Positions 1-12,576 are shown, counted from the stretch's first letter. The stretch: DNA of 64,000 nt from Brevipalpus yothersi (GCA_003956705.1 QZCP01000092.1:62001-126000), one strand, 5' to 3'. Translations and numbers: made by a program. The notes: generated by a model from the sequence alone, not told the origin.

Positions 1-2086
1 TTTAACATTCCACCCTGGTCAGTTGGACGAAGTATGCAGGAATAGTATGTATGTATGTATGTATGTATTCAATCATTAATGGAAATAAATCAATAATATA
101 AACAAAAGAAAATGATCACTTTGATAACATATTATTCATAAAACTGAAGCATTCGATTGAAATTTGATGAAAGCATTCACACCAAAACCCTATTCAATGA
201 TATCAACACGATTCTTTCCATCAAAAATAAATTTTGATGATCAAAGATTAATTGTAACTCACACCGAACGCTGGGCTCTATCATTAATCCAATTGAATTT
301 TAATCTGATCAACAAAAAAAATTCGAGCCATTAAGGACATGTAAGATCCGATCATCATCATCATGGGAGCTGGCAAACTTATCACATTTTTCAAATTACT
401 AATTTTTTTAACTTGAAATTGAAGTAACAAATACAAATTATCGATGAAGGAGGTATGCATGCTAGATGACTTAAATATTCAATTGAATTCCATAAATAAA
501 TCATTTGAAAGGTGCTACGTACAAATCGTATTTCATTTCTTAGTGCAAGCAGCAATGATTGAGTATAGTTCATAGTAATCATACTCTCTAGATTTGACTA
601 TAATGAATGACAATTCAAATTCATTTCATTTCTACAATCAATGGAAACATTCGTTACGAAGCTCGCATCAATTGATGCTGACAAAGAAAGATAGAAACTA
701 TGGAAACTTACACTTGAAGAATATACACTTCCTAAAAATGAAACCAAAAGTTGCCTTGAATCGAATTTTGAAATTTTGAAATCTAAAATCATTGAAGCAT
801 TGCCTACTCAAATGAAATGGCCTACCAAATTATCTTCATTTCGAATGATTTACTGATCATTTCATCAATTCCTCTTCAAATTAGCACCATAAAAATCTGT
901 ACTAAAAATTATCGAATGCTTTCTGGTGCTTTAAAGGGTGAAAAAAAATTGTGTGCAAGATTCCATCTTCTGTCGACTCATTACTTGGTGTAGAAAGAAA
1001 GAGAAGCAATTTTCCGAAGCAATTAACATCCATCGGCAAGAGTACCCTAACACAAAGGTCAAATGAAAGTGGAAATTATCACATCAAAATGGGTTTTCAG
1101 AGAAATTATTTGGCACTCTATCTGAGATTTTTAAGCCTTTCAGTGTCAAAAAATGTGACATGAAAATTGGAAAAAAAGAATTCCAAGACTATATACACTA
1201 TACACCAAAATTCAGAGAAGTGAAACTGAAAGATGATAGTACAAAAATTGCTTTTACGGAAAGGATGAAACACATTATCGGTCTACTGATTTTTGTTCCA
1301 CCATTCCAACTCATTTTACGGAAAAATCTCTTTCTCAAACTTCAATGATCTTACTGATGATTATCAGTTTGATGGAGTGAAAGTTGATGGAAAAAATTTT
1401 GGACCTAAGCAAAGTTCTTGTGTGTGTGAGGACACATCAGAAAACGGTAAAAGTGGATGTATGTGAACTATTTTATCAGATAATTTTGGATTATTTTCAT
1501 ATCACACTTTTTTTTATAGCTAGAATGATGAGAGAATTATAGCCATTTTTTGGTAGATTATTTCAATCTATGACCCAGAAAAAAATTGATCAGCTCGATA
1601 TATTGGAATGATTATTTATGATAGATCTTCAGTGTTTGCAAAACATGTACCTATCGTAAGTGTGTATATGGCCTAGAATGACACACATTAAAGCAGTTCA
1701 CATTTTTTCGCTTACCGAATGTGACAATCGTCACTATAATCAAAGGAATACATTCGAATCAAGTTTTGGGTCTGATGAATAAGAACTAATCTCATGCTTG
1801 GAATCTCGATCATATCATATCGATATACGAGATAGATTCTAAATTAGGATACACCGATTCGCATAAACAAGAGACAATCTTGACAATAATAGTAGTTACG
1901 CTGAAATATCTATATACTTGTCTTCCTCTCGTAATGAGCAATCGTTCATTCATGCAAGCAGATGGCATTGATATGGTTTCGAGAAGATAATTTTATCATC
2001 TCTTGATTCCCACAAAAATGTGTATCAAAAAAGGAGATAGAATATTCGATTGTGACTTGAGATCAAGACTAGTTGCCATTCATGCG

Positions 2087-2090
<4 letters not shown>

Positions 2091-2152
<62 letters not shown>
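2091..2152. repeat. (CT)31 microsatellite
   Basis: Uninterrupted CT dinucleotide tract of about 62 nt in noncoding sequence. Confidence 0.98.
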
Positions 2153-2154
<2 letters not shown>

Positions 2155-2977
2155 CCACAGTATACCCATAATCAACATTTATGATGCAACCAAAATGAGA
2201 GAGATAGAGAACTCGAAATGATAATGACTTCAGGTGATAATTATTGACTGTATATCACATGTGTGTAGAATAGAATGTGTGTTATGGTGAACATTTTGTT
2301 GATCATCCAAGTCACACACTTTGGTGGAATCGACGGAAAAAGATTTACCTGAGAAGTGGATTCTCATGCATGACAAAAAAGAGAAGATGAACTAAATTCA
2401 TATTTGAGTATTGAAGGTTGAAAATTTTGAGCCCAAACAGGATTTTCTTGATAATACAATAGAACCATATGTGTTTATTAGGATGTATTATTCGGAAAGT
2501 AGAGTGAAAATTTTTTTTCGGAATACAAATTAACCGTCTCTCCCAAGATCAATGTCCAAAAATGGGCTAAAATTTGCATATTGATGACCAAAGGGCACCG
2601 AAGCATGTTCCCCTTGATAGTCTTCTTTTCCTATAATCTGAATTGGCTGAGTATTCTCATTCAAAATAGTGTCAACACGCATCGATGGCGAAAAAAAGCG
2701 AAAGTGTATCAGAGTGGGAAGAGAGAAAGAGAAAGAGAGAGAGAAGAACAATTTGAACATAATCAAATGGGCCCAGTGTTATGGTGAATTCATGATATGC
2801 ATGACATGAGCTCACCTAAAAACAATGTTACGCAAATCAGTGTATATATACTCAGATTGACTTCATCAGTTTGTCCATTCTCTTAATGCATCGAGTGGCT
2901 TTTCACGCAATCACGAAGTGTACTAACAGTATTTCATTTACTCAGAATCGATGAGGAAGCGAATCTGACCAATTGTG

Positions 2978-2980
<3 letters not shown>

Positions 2981-3046
<66 letters not shown>
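2981..3046. repeat. (CT)33 microsatellite
   Basis: Uninterrupted 66 nt CT tract, about 0.8 kb from the 2091 tract and in the same orientation. Confidence 0.98.
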
Positions 3047-3048
<2 letters not shown>

Positions 3049-4269
3049 ACTTGAACTAAATTATTATCAAGCTTATCAAGTGGTGGGTCCTTCAGTGTGA
3101 GTAAATTGGAATTACAATTCTCATTCATGAGAAGTGAAGCCATTGCGGAAAGCTTAGCGAGAAGTATATATAAAAAGTGTATCTGTCAAGATGGAAGGCT
3201 TTCATCGTTTCATGATATATGTATGTACACGAAAGAGTGGAAAAGGAAGTGGTCAACTTGAGTGAAGATGGCGAAGAAAAAAGTAAATTAAATCTATTTT
3301 TTTTACTCTCCTCATGTCCACTACTGTTGTGATGATTCCTCGGTGCTGAGAACAAATGATTTTGATATTTTTTCTCTTCTCTGCCTCTTCTCCAGACGAA
3401 AGAGAATATAGTATATGAGTGACTGGAAAAATATTCAAGTAATAGGAAATAAACAATCATAACATTTTTGGATACCATTTATGGCCACGAATTGGTTTTC
3501 TCTCTCTCTCTTTCTCCATCTCTCCATCTTCCTTGAGGAAAGATGAAAAAAAAGAAATTCAAACTTGGGATAATTGTGTTCAATTGCAATCGAACGCAAG
3601 CTTGACATGCTTGTTGGAGCGAATAGAAAAGAATGTGTTTTTGGTAGGCCTGAACTTTTTGGTGAAAAAAAAGAGAGAAAATGATCACTATCATTATCAT
3701 GATCATGATGATGAAAGTTTTTTTGTGTGTGAGTGTGTGTGTGTATGATCATCCCCAAAATTGGAGGCCTTAACACACACAAGATATATAAATGATGAAG
3801 AATGTCGAGACGAAAGTGAAAGCAGTCAATGACAATACACATACACACATTTAAGGCTGAAATGGGGTGTACATGGTGGTTCCTGAACGACTTTATATTA
3901 CTATTACTAAACATTCTCGATTTTTTGATTAATTTTAAGTTGATCGGGAGAGTACAGTCCTTGTATCATATGAAGAGATACTTTCTCTTATTTTTAATTG
4001 TCCTTATTCTGTTCAGACTAATCATCAACAATGTAAGTGTGTAAGTTTAGGATTTAATTTCAAATTATATTCTCAAATTCTAAAGGATAAATTAGATTTT
4101 TAATTAAACATTAATCGATATCTTAGAAACTGATCTTGTCATTAATCAATGTATTTCAATAATAATCTTTTTATTATCTCTTCTTTTTTTTCTTTATCAT
4201 TTTTCAACAATCCGTTAGTGTCCTGAACTTTTTCAACAATCTCATATTTCTTATTCTTGTGTATATGTT

Positions 4270-4578
4270 CCCATAAATAAGGAAGTATGGGTTTAGCATA
4301 GCCCAGCATGTATGATGTTACGATACAATCCGATAAATAGATGAAGTATGGGTTTTGCACTATTGTTACGATACAATCCAATAAATAGATAGAGTATGGG
4401 TTTTACACCACCTAGAATATATGATGTTACGATACAATCCGATAAATAGATGAAGTATGGGTTTTGCACTATTGTTACGATACAATCCAATAAATAGATA
4501 GAGTATGGGTTTTGCACCACCTAGAATATATGATGTTACGATACAATCCAATAAATAGATGGAGTATGGGTTTTGCAT
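4270..4578. repeat. Minisatellite of alternating 48 and 61 bp units
   Basis: Units begin GTTACGATACAATCC and share the core ATAAATAGAT..AGTATGGGTTTT. A short unit (48 bp, 4317-4364) is followed by a long one (61 bp, 4365-4425, with an extra CACCTAGAATATATGAT-like end), and the pair repeats (4426-4473, 4474-4534), giving a 109 bp higher-order period. A partial unit follows to about 4578, and a degenerate partial copy precedes it from about 4270. Neither unit length is a multiple of three, so the repetitive minus-strand reading frames seen here in several frames are by-products and not a protein. Confidence 0.93.
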
Positions 4579-7244
4579 TCAATAGAGTTAGCCTCAGCTT
4601 TCTCGATATACCTTACAAATGTAAGAGAGAGAGAGAGAGAGAGAGAGACTTAATCGTGCTGAAATTTTGACTGAGGACCATAAAGTGATGGTGAAGTTGG
4701 AGGTCCTGGTGTGGCTTTTTAAGGGTGTATACACAAACGATATATAACGTTATAAGAGTACAAAATGGAAGGTAAATTTTCTCTCTCTCTCTCTCTTGAT
4801 ATGCTACCCATTGAGCGGAGGTGTGAAAAGAATTTACTTTCAGTTTCACATCTTCTCTCTCTCCTCCAGAAAAGTAATCACCCTAATCCACTGTATGTGA
4901 TAATCAGGTATATTAAGAAATCAGGTATCTGAAAAATTTTATATATACATGCCTCAAGTCATTCATCTTGTGGTGTATGCACATAACAATAACTGAATAC
5001 TTATTCCTCTCTCATCAGCAACTCTCTTTAACCTTCTCTCATCTAATGCTTATTCATTCATTTATACACTCTTGGCCATCGATAAAAGATGAATGAATGA
5101 AAAAGAAGCAAGCAAAAAAAGTTCAATCAACTGTTGCATTGTACAGGAACAATAGATTGCTATTTACAAGTAGCCTTATACCTGAGCGTCATCATAGAGA
5201 AAAAGAGAGAGACAAGTGTATTGGGAGGAAGAAGAAGTCATATAACATTCATTTCTGTCATCATAATTCAACGGTGGCTGTGTATGTATGTGTATGTGTC
5301 ACCCACCGAATATATACAGTTGCTTGAGGATGGAGGGGGAAGAGTGGGGTGGTGGTGATGGTGATGGCGGTGGTAGTGTTCAGTAGTGGTGATGTTGGAG
5401 GATATTCGTGAGATAGAGGCTAAAAGGATCAGAAGCCTGTGAGGAGAACGTGAGGAAGTTGACTAGGAAGTGATGGCTTAACAACAGACTGGATGATTAA
5501 ACAAAGCATTTGGGAAAGAGAGAAAGAGAGACAGCTAAGTGAGAAACGTTTGGCCCATTTTAACCAAAATTCATGTGTGTGACCATCTAATGCAAATGAG
5601 TCGTATAAGATGGAGGGGGGAAGAGAGAGAGAGACAAAAAAATATGGATACAAGATGGTTTATATATGTAAATTAGATCAAAGTTAGATACTCTTTAATT
5701 GAGATGGCAGTGTACACACACAGAGCCAGAGTCAAGTGGATCATCAATGGTCAAAAATTTAAATGTTCCCAAGTAGGCCTACACACACACACAAATTATG
5801 GAGCATTTGCAAGTTGGGTATACTTAATTGGAGTCCAGAAAGAGAAACGAAGCTACTCTGGCATCTTCTCTTGGAAGCTTTTCTTCTAAAGTTCCTGGAA
5901 CAAAATTTTCTCTCTCTCCGTATAATGACAATCATCGTCATCATAATTCAATCTAACATTTCATCCAACCTATTCAACCATCGGTCATCCCTATTCAACT
6001 CAATCTCAGCCATGAAAAGAAGATGATGATTATCTGGCTATTAGTTATGGGTACATGTATGTAAATGCTCAAATCGAATAGAGCATAAGTATGGCAAAAA
6101 TAAGCACATCAAATACAAAGCTTTTTCTTGGACCTTAGCAGATTTGTCCATGCATAATTTTTGGAAACGATGATACGTGAATATTATACACAGCTCAATA
6201 GTTCCCGCTCTTTTTTCAACATCATCTTCTTCTTCTCGAATGATAAAGAAGAGGATGATGATAGGAGGAGGAGGAGAAGAAGAAAAAGATGAAAAAAGAG
6301 GAACAAAAATAGATAGTTGATTTGAGAAGGAAATGTATAGAAACGATGCTATGCAAAAATGTTTATACCAAGAAGAATTCAATTTGAGGTCAAATTCTAG
6401 AGGCTATCAATAAACATTTCCGGGTTAGAATAGTTGAAGATGAGTGTATATATCTGTATATGAACACACTAAATGCAGGTTCTTTGACTAAACTTTTGAT
6501 CTGCATGCAATGAATTTCCTCTCTCTCAACATGGTAAGAAGATGCGGCAAGATCTTCCTCTCATCTTCCCCATGCTAAACCGGTTGCTAAAATCTTCTTC
6601 TCTTCATCAGTATTGGATGCTGCAGTTTGTTTTCACTATTCTTCAACATTGATGATGATGCTTTCCGAAGAGAGAATCAAGAAGCAAAATGATCATGATC
6701 TGATAGGATGCATTGAAAGAGAGAGAGAGAGAAAATTTTACATTTCACGATCATCAATCGAGATAGATCGATGTATTGAATTTCAATGATGATGAGGAGA
6801 GATGTTTTTTTGAGCCTTAACCACACTTTCTCGACATGTTCCGAATGAAAGTAAAAACATGATACGATCATCACATACCGAAAGATGTGATCGTGAGAGA
6901 TGGCTGATGAGATTATAAGCTTAGACGATTGATTCGAATTGGAAGGGAAAGAGAGAGAGAGAGGAAAATATTTATCAGTATTCGTAAGGACCCATTTTAT
7001 CTTGGCTTTATAAACACACAAATCTGTCATATGTACAAATTAGCTACGAAAAGTGCTCTAATTTAAGGGTTAATCATCTCCTCTTAATGGACAAAAATAA
7101 AGTTCAAAAAGTGCTCACACTTTGTGTGCCTTACGTAAAGTTGTTTTTGGCCTGAAATCATAGCAAGTGGTTGAATTTTCACGAAAGAGAGAGATGATTA
7201 AAAAATCATTCATCTTCACTTTCTCTGGGTCCCGAGCAAGTGAG

Positions 7245-7246
<2 letters not shown>

Positions 7247-7308
<62 letters not shown>
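7247..7308. repeat. (AG)31 microsatellite
   Basis: 62 nt AG tract, opposite in orientation to the two CT tracts at 2-3 kb. Confidence 0.98.
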
Positions 7309-7313
<5 letters not shown>

Positions 7314-8399
7314 TGTCGAGGAGAAAGAAAAACAACAGGAAAAGGAAACAATTACAACACATTAATAATGCTCACACACAACATGCAATACAAGAAGAAC
7401 AAAAGAGAGAGAATGAACTCTACACCAAGTCATATAACATGGAGCACAGTCAATATATAATATTGGGCTTTGCCTGAACAGACTTTGAATTTTTCATTCC
7501 ATCCAAAATTGTGACTCCACACTCGAGGTTCACGTTCACATATTATAGTGATGGAAGTCGAGAAAGAGGGGATCCGTAAGTGAATTTGGCGTGTTCCGGT
7601 TGCCTCCTATCGAGATTTTAATCTGCATACTTATTCTTTTCGCTGTCATTTTACCACTCTCGACCAGATGGAAGAAAATAATTGTTAAATGAACACACAG
7701 AGTGTGTGAGAGTGTGTGTGTGTGTGTGTGTGTGGTGATGTATCTCATGTGGAAACTTTCAAATGTGTGTGTGAGTGTACAGTTAAGAACAAATGTTCTT
7801 CGACAGGACAGATAGTAAGATAGTGTGTATAGTGTGTTTAGTGTGTGTAATCGTCATGTGGTGCAATCAAGTGGTGGTGATCTACGAAAATCAGGTTGAT
7901 TGTAATTCATGCCCACTAATTATTTAAATCAAGTAAGAGACAAGCTATAAGGTCATCAAGAGCATTTGAAGAGCAATAAGATGAAGATGGAATGAGGAAA
8001 GATAATGAAGAGAGAGAAAAGGAAGTGCAATAAGGAGATATCAGAAAGCTTCATAAACAAAGAGGTAATAAGGATGATTATGTATATATGTACACATAAA
8101 AAAAGCGGAGGAGGAGGAAGAGAAAAGTAGAAAATAAAAAGTCAAAATGAACCATTTTTTTCATCCATTCATCCATCCATCAACAGCATCTTTCTCTCTC
8201 TTTCTCCTCTTTCCGTATAATGAACTAGTCATGGGTAGATATATATATACGCATACATATACACACATTGGTACTCATCATACGCCGTTTGTAGTTGGTA
8301 GTTGTTAATCATAGTTAATCACTCGAATACATCAAGTTTTATGAGAGAGAAGAAGAGAGAAGGAGAGGGAAGAGAAGAAAAATCATTTCGGTCGCTCAC

Positions 8400-8816
8400 C
8401 TCATCGTACATGAATTGCAAGGTTAAGGCCGATTTGCCAACACCGCCACTGCCCACCATGATAATTCGTAGTAGAGGTGGATCCACTTTTTCCACTGGTC
8501 GTGTAAGTGTATTAATTTTTGAAACGGGACTTTGAACAGGATTCACTTCATTTGATCGTTTCTTGAAATGTGGTGCAACTCTGAATTAAATGGAATGAAA
8601 GTTAAGGTTAAAATGAGATGGAGAAATCAAATCGATTATCAAACAAAAGTTCATCAATAGAGATGATGTATAATTGAGGAGATGATTTCTTTTTTCGACT
8701 CAATTGAACACCATTTTGCACACAATTTACCTTGTTGTCCAATATTCTTGGGCTTGATGGTAAAGATTAATCACACCACGTCGCAAATTCTCATTCAATT
8801 TTCGTATGTCTTCCAT
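8400..8816 (-). CDS. Ral-like small GTPase, first two coding exons (partial)
   Basis: Exons on the minus strand: 8816-8731 (ATG at 8816-8814, ends in phase 2 before GTAAAT) and 8580-8400 (acceptor TTCAG, ends before GTGAGC). They encode 89 residues. Residues 67-89 read RIIMVGSGGVGKS followed by ALTLQFMYDE: the G1/P-loop (residues 72-79) and following helix exactly as in RalA/RalB, and unlike Ras (LIQNH) or Rap (FVQGI). Ral GTPases act at membranes in exocyst control, endocytosis and Ras-RalGEF signalling. Switch I, G3, G4, G5 and the CAAX end are missing because the gene leaves the window through a long intron. The P-loop sits about 50 residues further in than in human RalA; this N-terminal extension (residues 1-66) starts MEDIRKLNENLRRG, contains FKKR, and matches nothing I recognise. 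The Ral assignment is strong, the extended start less so. Confidence 0.82.
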
Positions 8817-10712
8817 GATGATGATTATGAATTCGAATGAAGAACGATAAAAAGGTTGCAAGCGTGACTAGTGGATGGATTTGAATTATATGATGATGAT
8901 CAAAACTAATAACAGAAGCGTAAATTCCACTGATTATTGGTGATAAATGGTGCCGATAATTTGAATCTGGTCACAAGTGGTCAAGGTACAATCGACGATT
9001 ACAAAAACAAATTGAAATAAAACGCTCTTCAAAACTCAATATGGATGGAAAAAGTGAAATAAACATAAACAGTGAGTGCAAAAAATTCAAGATACAGTTA
9101 AGATCACTTGGAACAGATTGAAATGAGATGATCGAAATTACACACACACACATACACTCACAAGCTCCTCTCAAATGATCACCAAAGTTCCAAAAATACA
9201 ACCACAAGAATCACAAACACAGTAACACAGTATTTCATAAAATCATATGAGTATATTTCGATACAACGATAAACTGTTCAATCATTATCAATAAAAACAA
9301 CACAAACACACAGTATCAAAATAACGGTACAATCTCCCGCGCTCAATTCTTTTTGATAACTTTATCAAAAACAATTCAAAATGCATTTGATCAACATTCG
9401 AGATGCATCTCGGCTTGAATCTCGATAGCAACTGAGCTAAAGTTTTAAGCACAAACCGCAACAGCGCTGACAACTGCAACTGCTCTCTTTTCGCTTGACT
9501 TTCGCGCCTCTTTTAGTGAAGATCGATATATCGATATAAGTTTGATGTTTCAATAGAACTTTGATGAACTTTTTCGAATTTTATCTTGTCTCGTTGGATA
9601 GATTGAAGAGATGATCTCGGTGATGATGCAAAATAATGGATAGCAATTAAATTTTCTTGATTTGGTTATTATCAAGGGGTCAGTTTTAGATGGTCGATTT
9701 TTGGACAAATTCGGCCAGGTAGTCGATGGCCTAATTGAACAATAAGCTAGATGGATGATTTTGAGATTGTTTTTCGATTTTCTTGAGACAAATTATTGTT
9801 AGATAAATCTATGAATCAGACATTCAAAACTGATCTGAAAATCTTAATCAATTAGAAAAATTGTGAAACTAAGGGATATATTATAATCAAATTCAATTGA
9901 TTCATCGATTACAGCTTGTGTTTTGGTGACTCACTCGTTAACCAGTAGTTTTCATCAATTGATTTCATTGGATGGAAATACTAGCACATGACTATGGAAA
10001 GATTAGGGAAAAGATTAATCAGAAAAAACTTCTTCATCTTCTGAGAAGCCGATTAGAATAGTACTTTAGTCATCAATATGTTAATGACGAACGCACAACG
10101 CTTGGTATGTGTCAGTCATGTGTATGATATACGATTGGTGCTGTTCAATGGTAACTTCCTTATTAAATCTATTAATATTCTCTTATTCATTTTTTGATTC
10201 CTTGATACAATGTTTCTATATTTCAAAAATCATATGCAGGATTGAAAAACAGCAAGGTGACAGTTATGTCCATGGACTGGACATTATACGTAATCATCAC
10301 AGAATTCTCCATTTATTTGACAGATTTACTCATGATGTCAGGACTTAAAAGCGGGAAAATACGGTAAATGTTCACATTGATGTTGCATTGAGAGTTTTGT
10401 CTTCAAGAATAAACTTCATCTATCACTCTTCGGCAATCCCCTAAAACTTCGATTCTAACTTTTTTGATTCTCTTATGTGACCTTAAAATGTGTCACACAA
10501 GTTCCTTTTAGTTTAAGATTCATATCTTATCGAGGCCCCAAAATTTTTTCCTTGAACACCAAAAAACTAAACCGGTTGATAAATTTTTTCTTGGATAAAT
10601 ATTACTCTGTTTCCAATATTTATATTCCTTTCCAACACTTTTTGGAATAATCGAACCTCACATTGTGAGTGCGTGTTTTGGTGCAAAAAGTATTCTAGTT
10701 GTATCATTCAAT
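8817..10712. other. Intergenic region between Ral (-) and the P450 (+)
   Basis: About 1.9 kb between divergent start codons. It has no long microsatellite, and short reading frames here look like chance. A stretch near 9480-9540 has a locally higher GC content and a TATCGATA palindrome (listed separately). I see no TATA box at a sensible distance from the P450 start. Confidence 0.5.
9529..9536. promoter_or_regulatory. DRE-like TATCGATA palindrome, possible Ral core promoter
   Basis: The octamer TATCGATA is the DREF-binding element of Drosophila housekeeping promoters. It lies about 0.7 kb upstream of the Ral-like start codon, beside the relatively GC-rich stretch 9489-9510. A housekeeping GTPase gene would suit such a promoter, but related motifs also occur in noncoding DNA here (near 36487), so this is only a candidate. 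Confidence 0.25.
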
Positions 10713-12576
10713 ATGGAATTTAGTGAAGTTCAAATATCGCCAATTCCACTAGTTTTAATAGTGTCTCTTGTATTATTTTATTGTTATGGTGGGAAGAAAA
10801 AGAGGTCACGTAGGTAGACTTTCTTCTTCTAATTTCTAACGTTTATTACTAAATCTAATCTAATTACTGATCAGTTTCCTTGTTGATTTAATCCAGCTCC
10901 TATTCCTCAGACAATTCCAATTATTGGAAATCTTCATTGGTTTTGGAAGCATTCGGGTGATTTCTTCAAATCTACTAACGACATTCATGATAAATATGGT
11001 GATATTGTTCAAGTGAAATTAGGTTTCCAAAAATTTATTATCGTATCAGAGGTTGAAGCAGCTCGAGAGATACTTCAAACCAGAGGACATCATTTTGCTG
11101 CTAGACCAGCATTTAAATCACATGAAATAATTATGGGAGATAGACAACAAAGTAAGTTCAAGTGATTATCAATTCGACAATGTTAGAGTTGATTCCAATT
11201 CTGATATTAGCTATGCATCTGAACGACTGGTCAAGCACCCATAGAATGATCCGGAAAGAAATGATGCACAGCTTATTGACTCATCATTCTGATGGAGTAA
11301 TGGAGAAGTTGGAGAATGCTTCAATATATGCTTTCAATAATTTTTTCAATGATCTGAAAGTCAAAGAAATGATCAAAAAAATTGATCTGGAATACTTGGT
11401 TCATGGTTCAATGATAGAGTTTATCACTGGAAAAAGGTGAAAGTCAATCATCAATTGTAAATTGACTTTGTAGCAAATTGTATTTTGATTCATAATTCGA
11501 ATAATGATTTTGTTTCAGGTTTCTTTTATCAGATGAAAGATTTGAAAAATTCATAAAAGCCACAGAGAGAGTTCAGAGTGCATTTTCAAGAGGACAAATT
11601 GTAGATCTTTTTCCATTTCTTGCTAATTTTAGCTTTTTCAAGAAAAGTTTGGACGAATTTGCCCCTTCAACCCATCATATCAGGTAAGTGTATAGGCTTA
11701 AAATCAGATGTTTGAGTATGAGAACTATCTACTCTTTTCCATTAAGAGAATTCATATCAAATGATCTTGGTCAGCTAAAAATTTATGAAGAATTGCGCCA
11801 TGGAAACAATATAAATAATTGGAAGCCACTATATTATCTGGATAATGTGATGAAAGCCTTTGTCAATGATTCGGTTGATGTTGGATGGGAAAAGTGTTTG
11901 CACGTAGTGGGATCAGCTTTTTTGGGTTCCCAGACTATGTTATCCAACATATTACCGGTTCTCATCTTTTTATCACGAGATCGGGGAATACAAGAGAAAA
12001 TTTTCAATGAAATTAGTGAAAAATTTGGAGATCATGATGGAAATTTGATTATGGCAAATAAGGTCAAAGAATTACTCTATGTTCAAGCATGTATCAATGA
12101 AACGGCACGTTTGATCGGTGATCCTGCTATTCCACATATTTCCACTAAAAATTGTGTGATCAAAGGTAAGTTCATCAGTTCAATGAGATAAAGAATTCAT
12201 ATATTTATTAAATTTTGTAGATTTCGATATTCCTAAGGGATCAGCAATGCTTATCAATTTACCACGAATTCATCGATCAACTAAGTTGTGGGATGATCCA
12301 GAACACTTTAGACCGGAAAGATTCTTACAATCAAAGAATGATGGAACGATGACACTGATAAAGCCACCAAATTTTATTCCTTTCGGATTAGGACCTCGTT
12401 CATGTCCTGGTTACGGTATACACAAAGCTATCTGTGGAATGGTCATAGCCAATTTGATTCGAAAATTTACCTTGATTGATCGAAGTTCTAATGGTGACTC
12501 GATTGGACCTAAATTTGACTTGTGTGTAGATGGTGAGGCTTTTAAAATAGAACTTATACGAAGAGAGTCTAACTAG
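10713..12576 (+). CDS. Cytochrome P450, CYP2 clan, probably CYP307 (Spook)-like
   Basis: Six exons: 10713-10809, 10897-11151, 11211-11436, 11519-11683, 11747-12165, 12221-12576; 505 aa, normal for a microsomal P450. Residues 8-26 form the N-terminal membrane anchor, followed by a basic stretch and the hinge PPIPQTIPIIGN. The K-helix ExxR is ETAR (E366-R369), PERF is FRPERF (417-422), and the heme loop is FGLGPRSCPG with ligand Cys449. The segment GDRQQ-T-MHLNDWSS..R..M, the IPHIST region after ExxR and the I-helix FLGSQT (306-311) instead of A/G-G-x-D/E-T-T resemble CYP307, the 'black box' enzyme of ecdysteroid synthesis, as I remember the family. That subfamily call is inference; P450 and CYP2 clan are firm. 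All five introns are short (59-87 bp) with GT-AG ends. Confidence 0.9.

Larger units (their letters stand above)
1..8399 (-). other. Probable very long intron of the Ral-like gene
   Basis: I see no convincing exon here on either strand. The Ral-like gene on the minus strand has a good donor (GTGAGC) at 8399-8394 right after the codons for MYDE, a point where every Ral protein must continue with the switch I region. No Ral continuation (effector loop, DTAGQ, NKxD motifs) is found anywhere in 1-8399, so the simplest reading is that the whole stretch is intron and the remaining exons lie left of the window. It holds several dinucleotide tracts, a minisatellite at 4270-4578, and GGT/GAT-rich simple sequence around 5330-5400. 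That it is intron is inferred; that it lacks a recognisable gene is seen. Confidence 0.5.

Noticed and set aside
3435..3914. 159-codon minus-strand frame
   Set aside because: Composition follows TG/CA, GAT and GA simple repeats; no domain or splice partners.
4142..4578. Three overlapping minus-strand frames with repeated LFIGLYRN-like peptides
   Set aside because: They arise from the 48/61 bp minisatellite, whose unit lengths shift the frame; no protein repeat is maintained.
4270..4578. CRISPR-like array
   Set aside because: The DNA is eukaryotic, the units are near-identical throughout without unique spacers, and no cas gene exists.
7167..7460. Open frame with Arg-Glu repeats, and similar Ser-Leu frames at 46539-46739, 59468-59773 and 61503-61886
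   Set aside because: These translate AG or CT microsatellites; both strands of such repeats stay open, so length is no evidence of coding.
10109..10348. 79-codon frame upstream of the P450
   Set aside because: No family similarity recognised, no partner exons, and not connected in phase to the P450.
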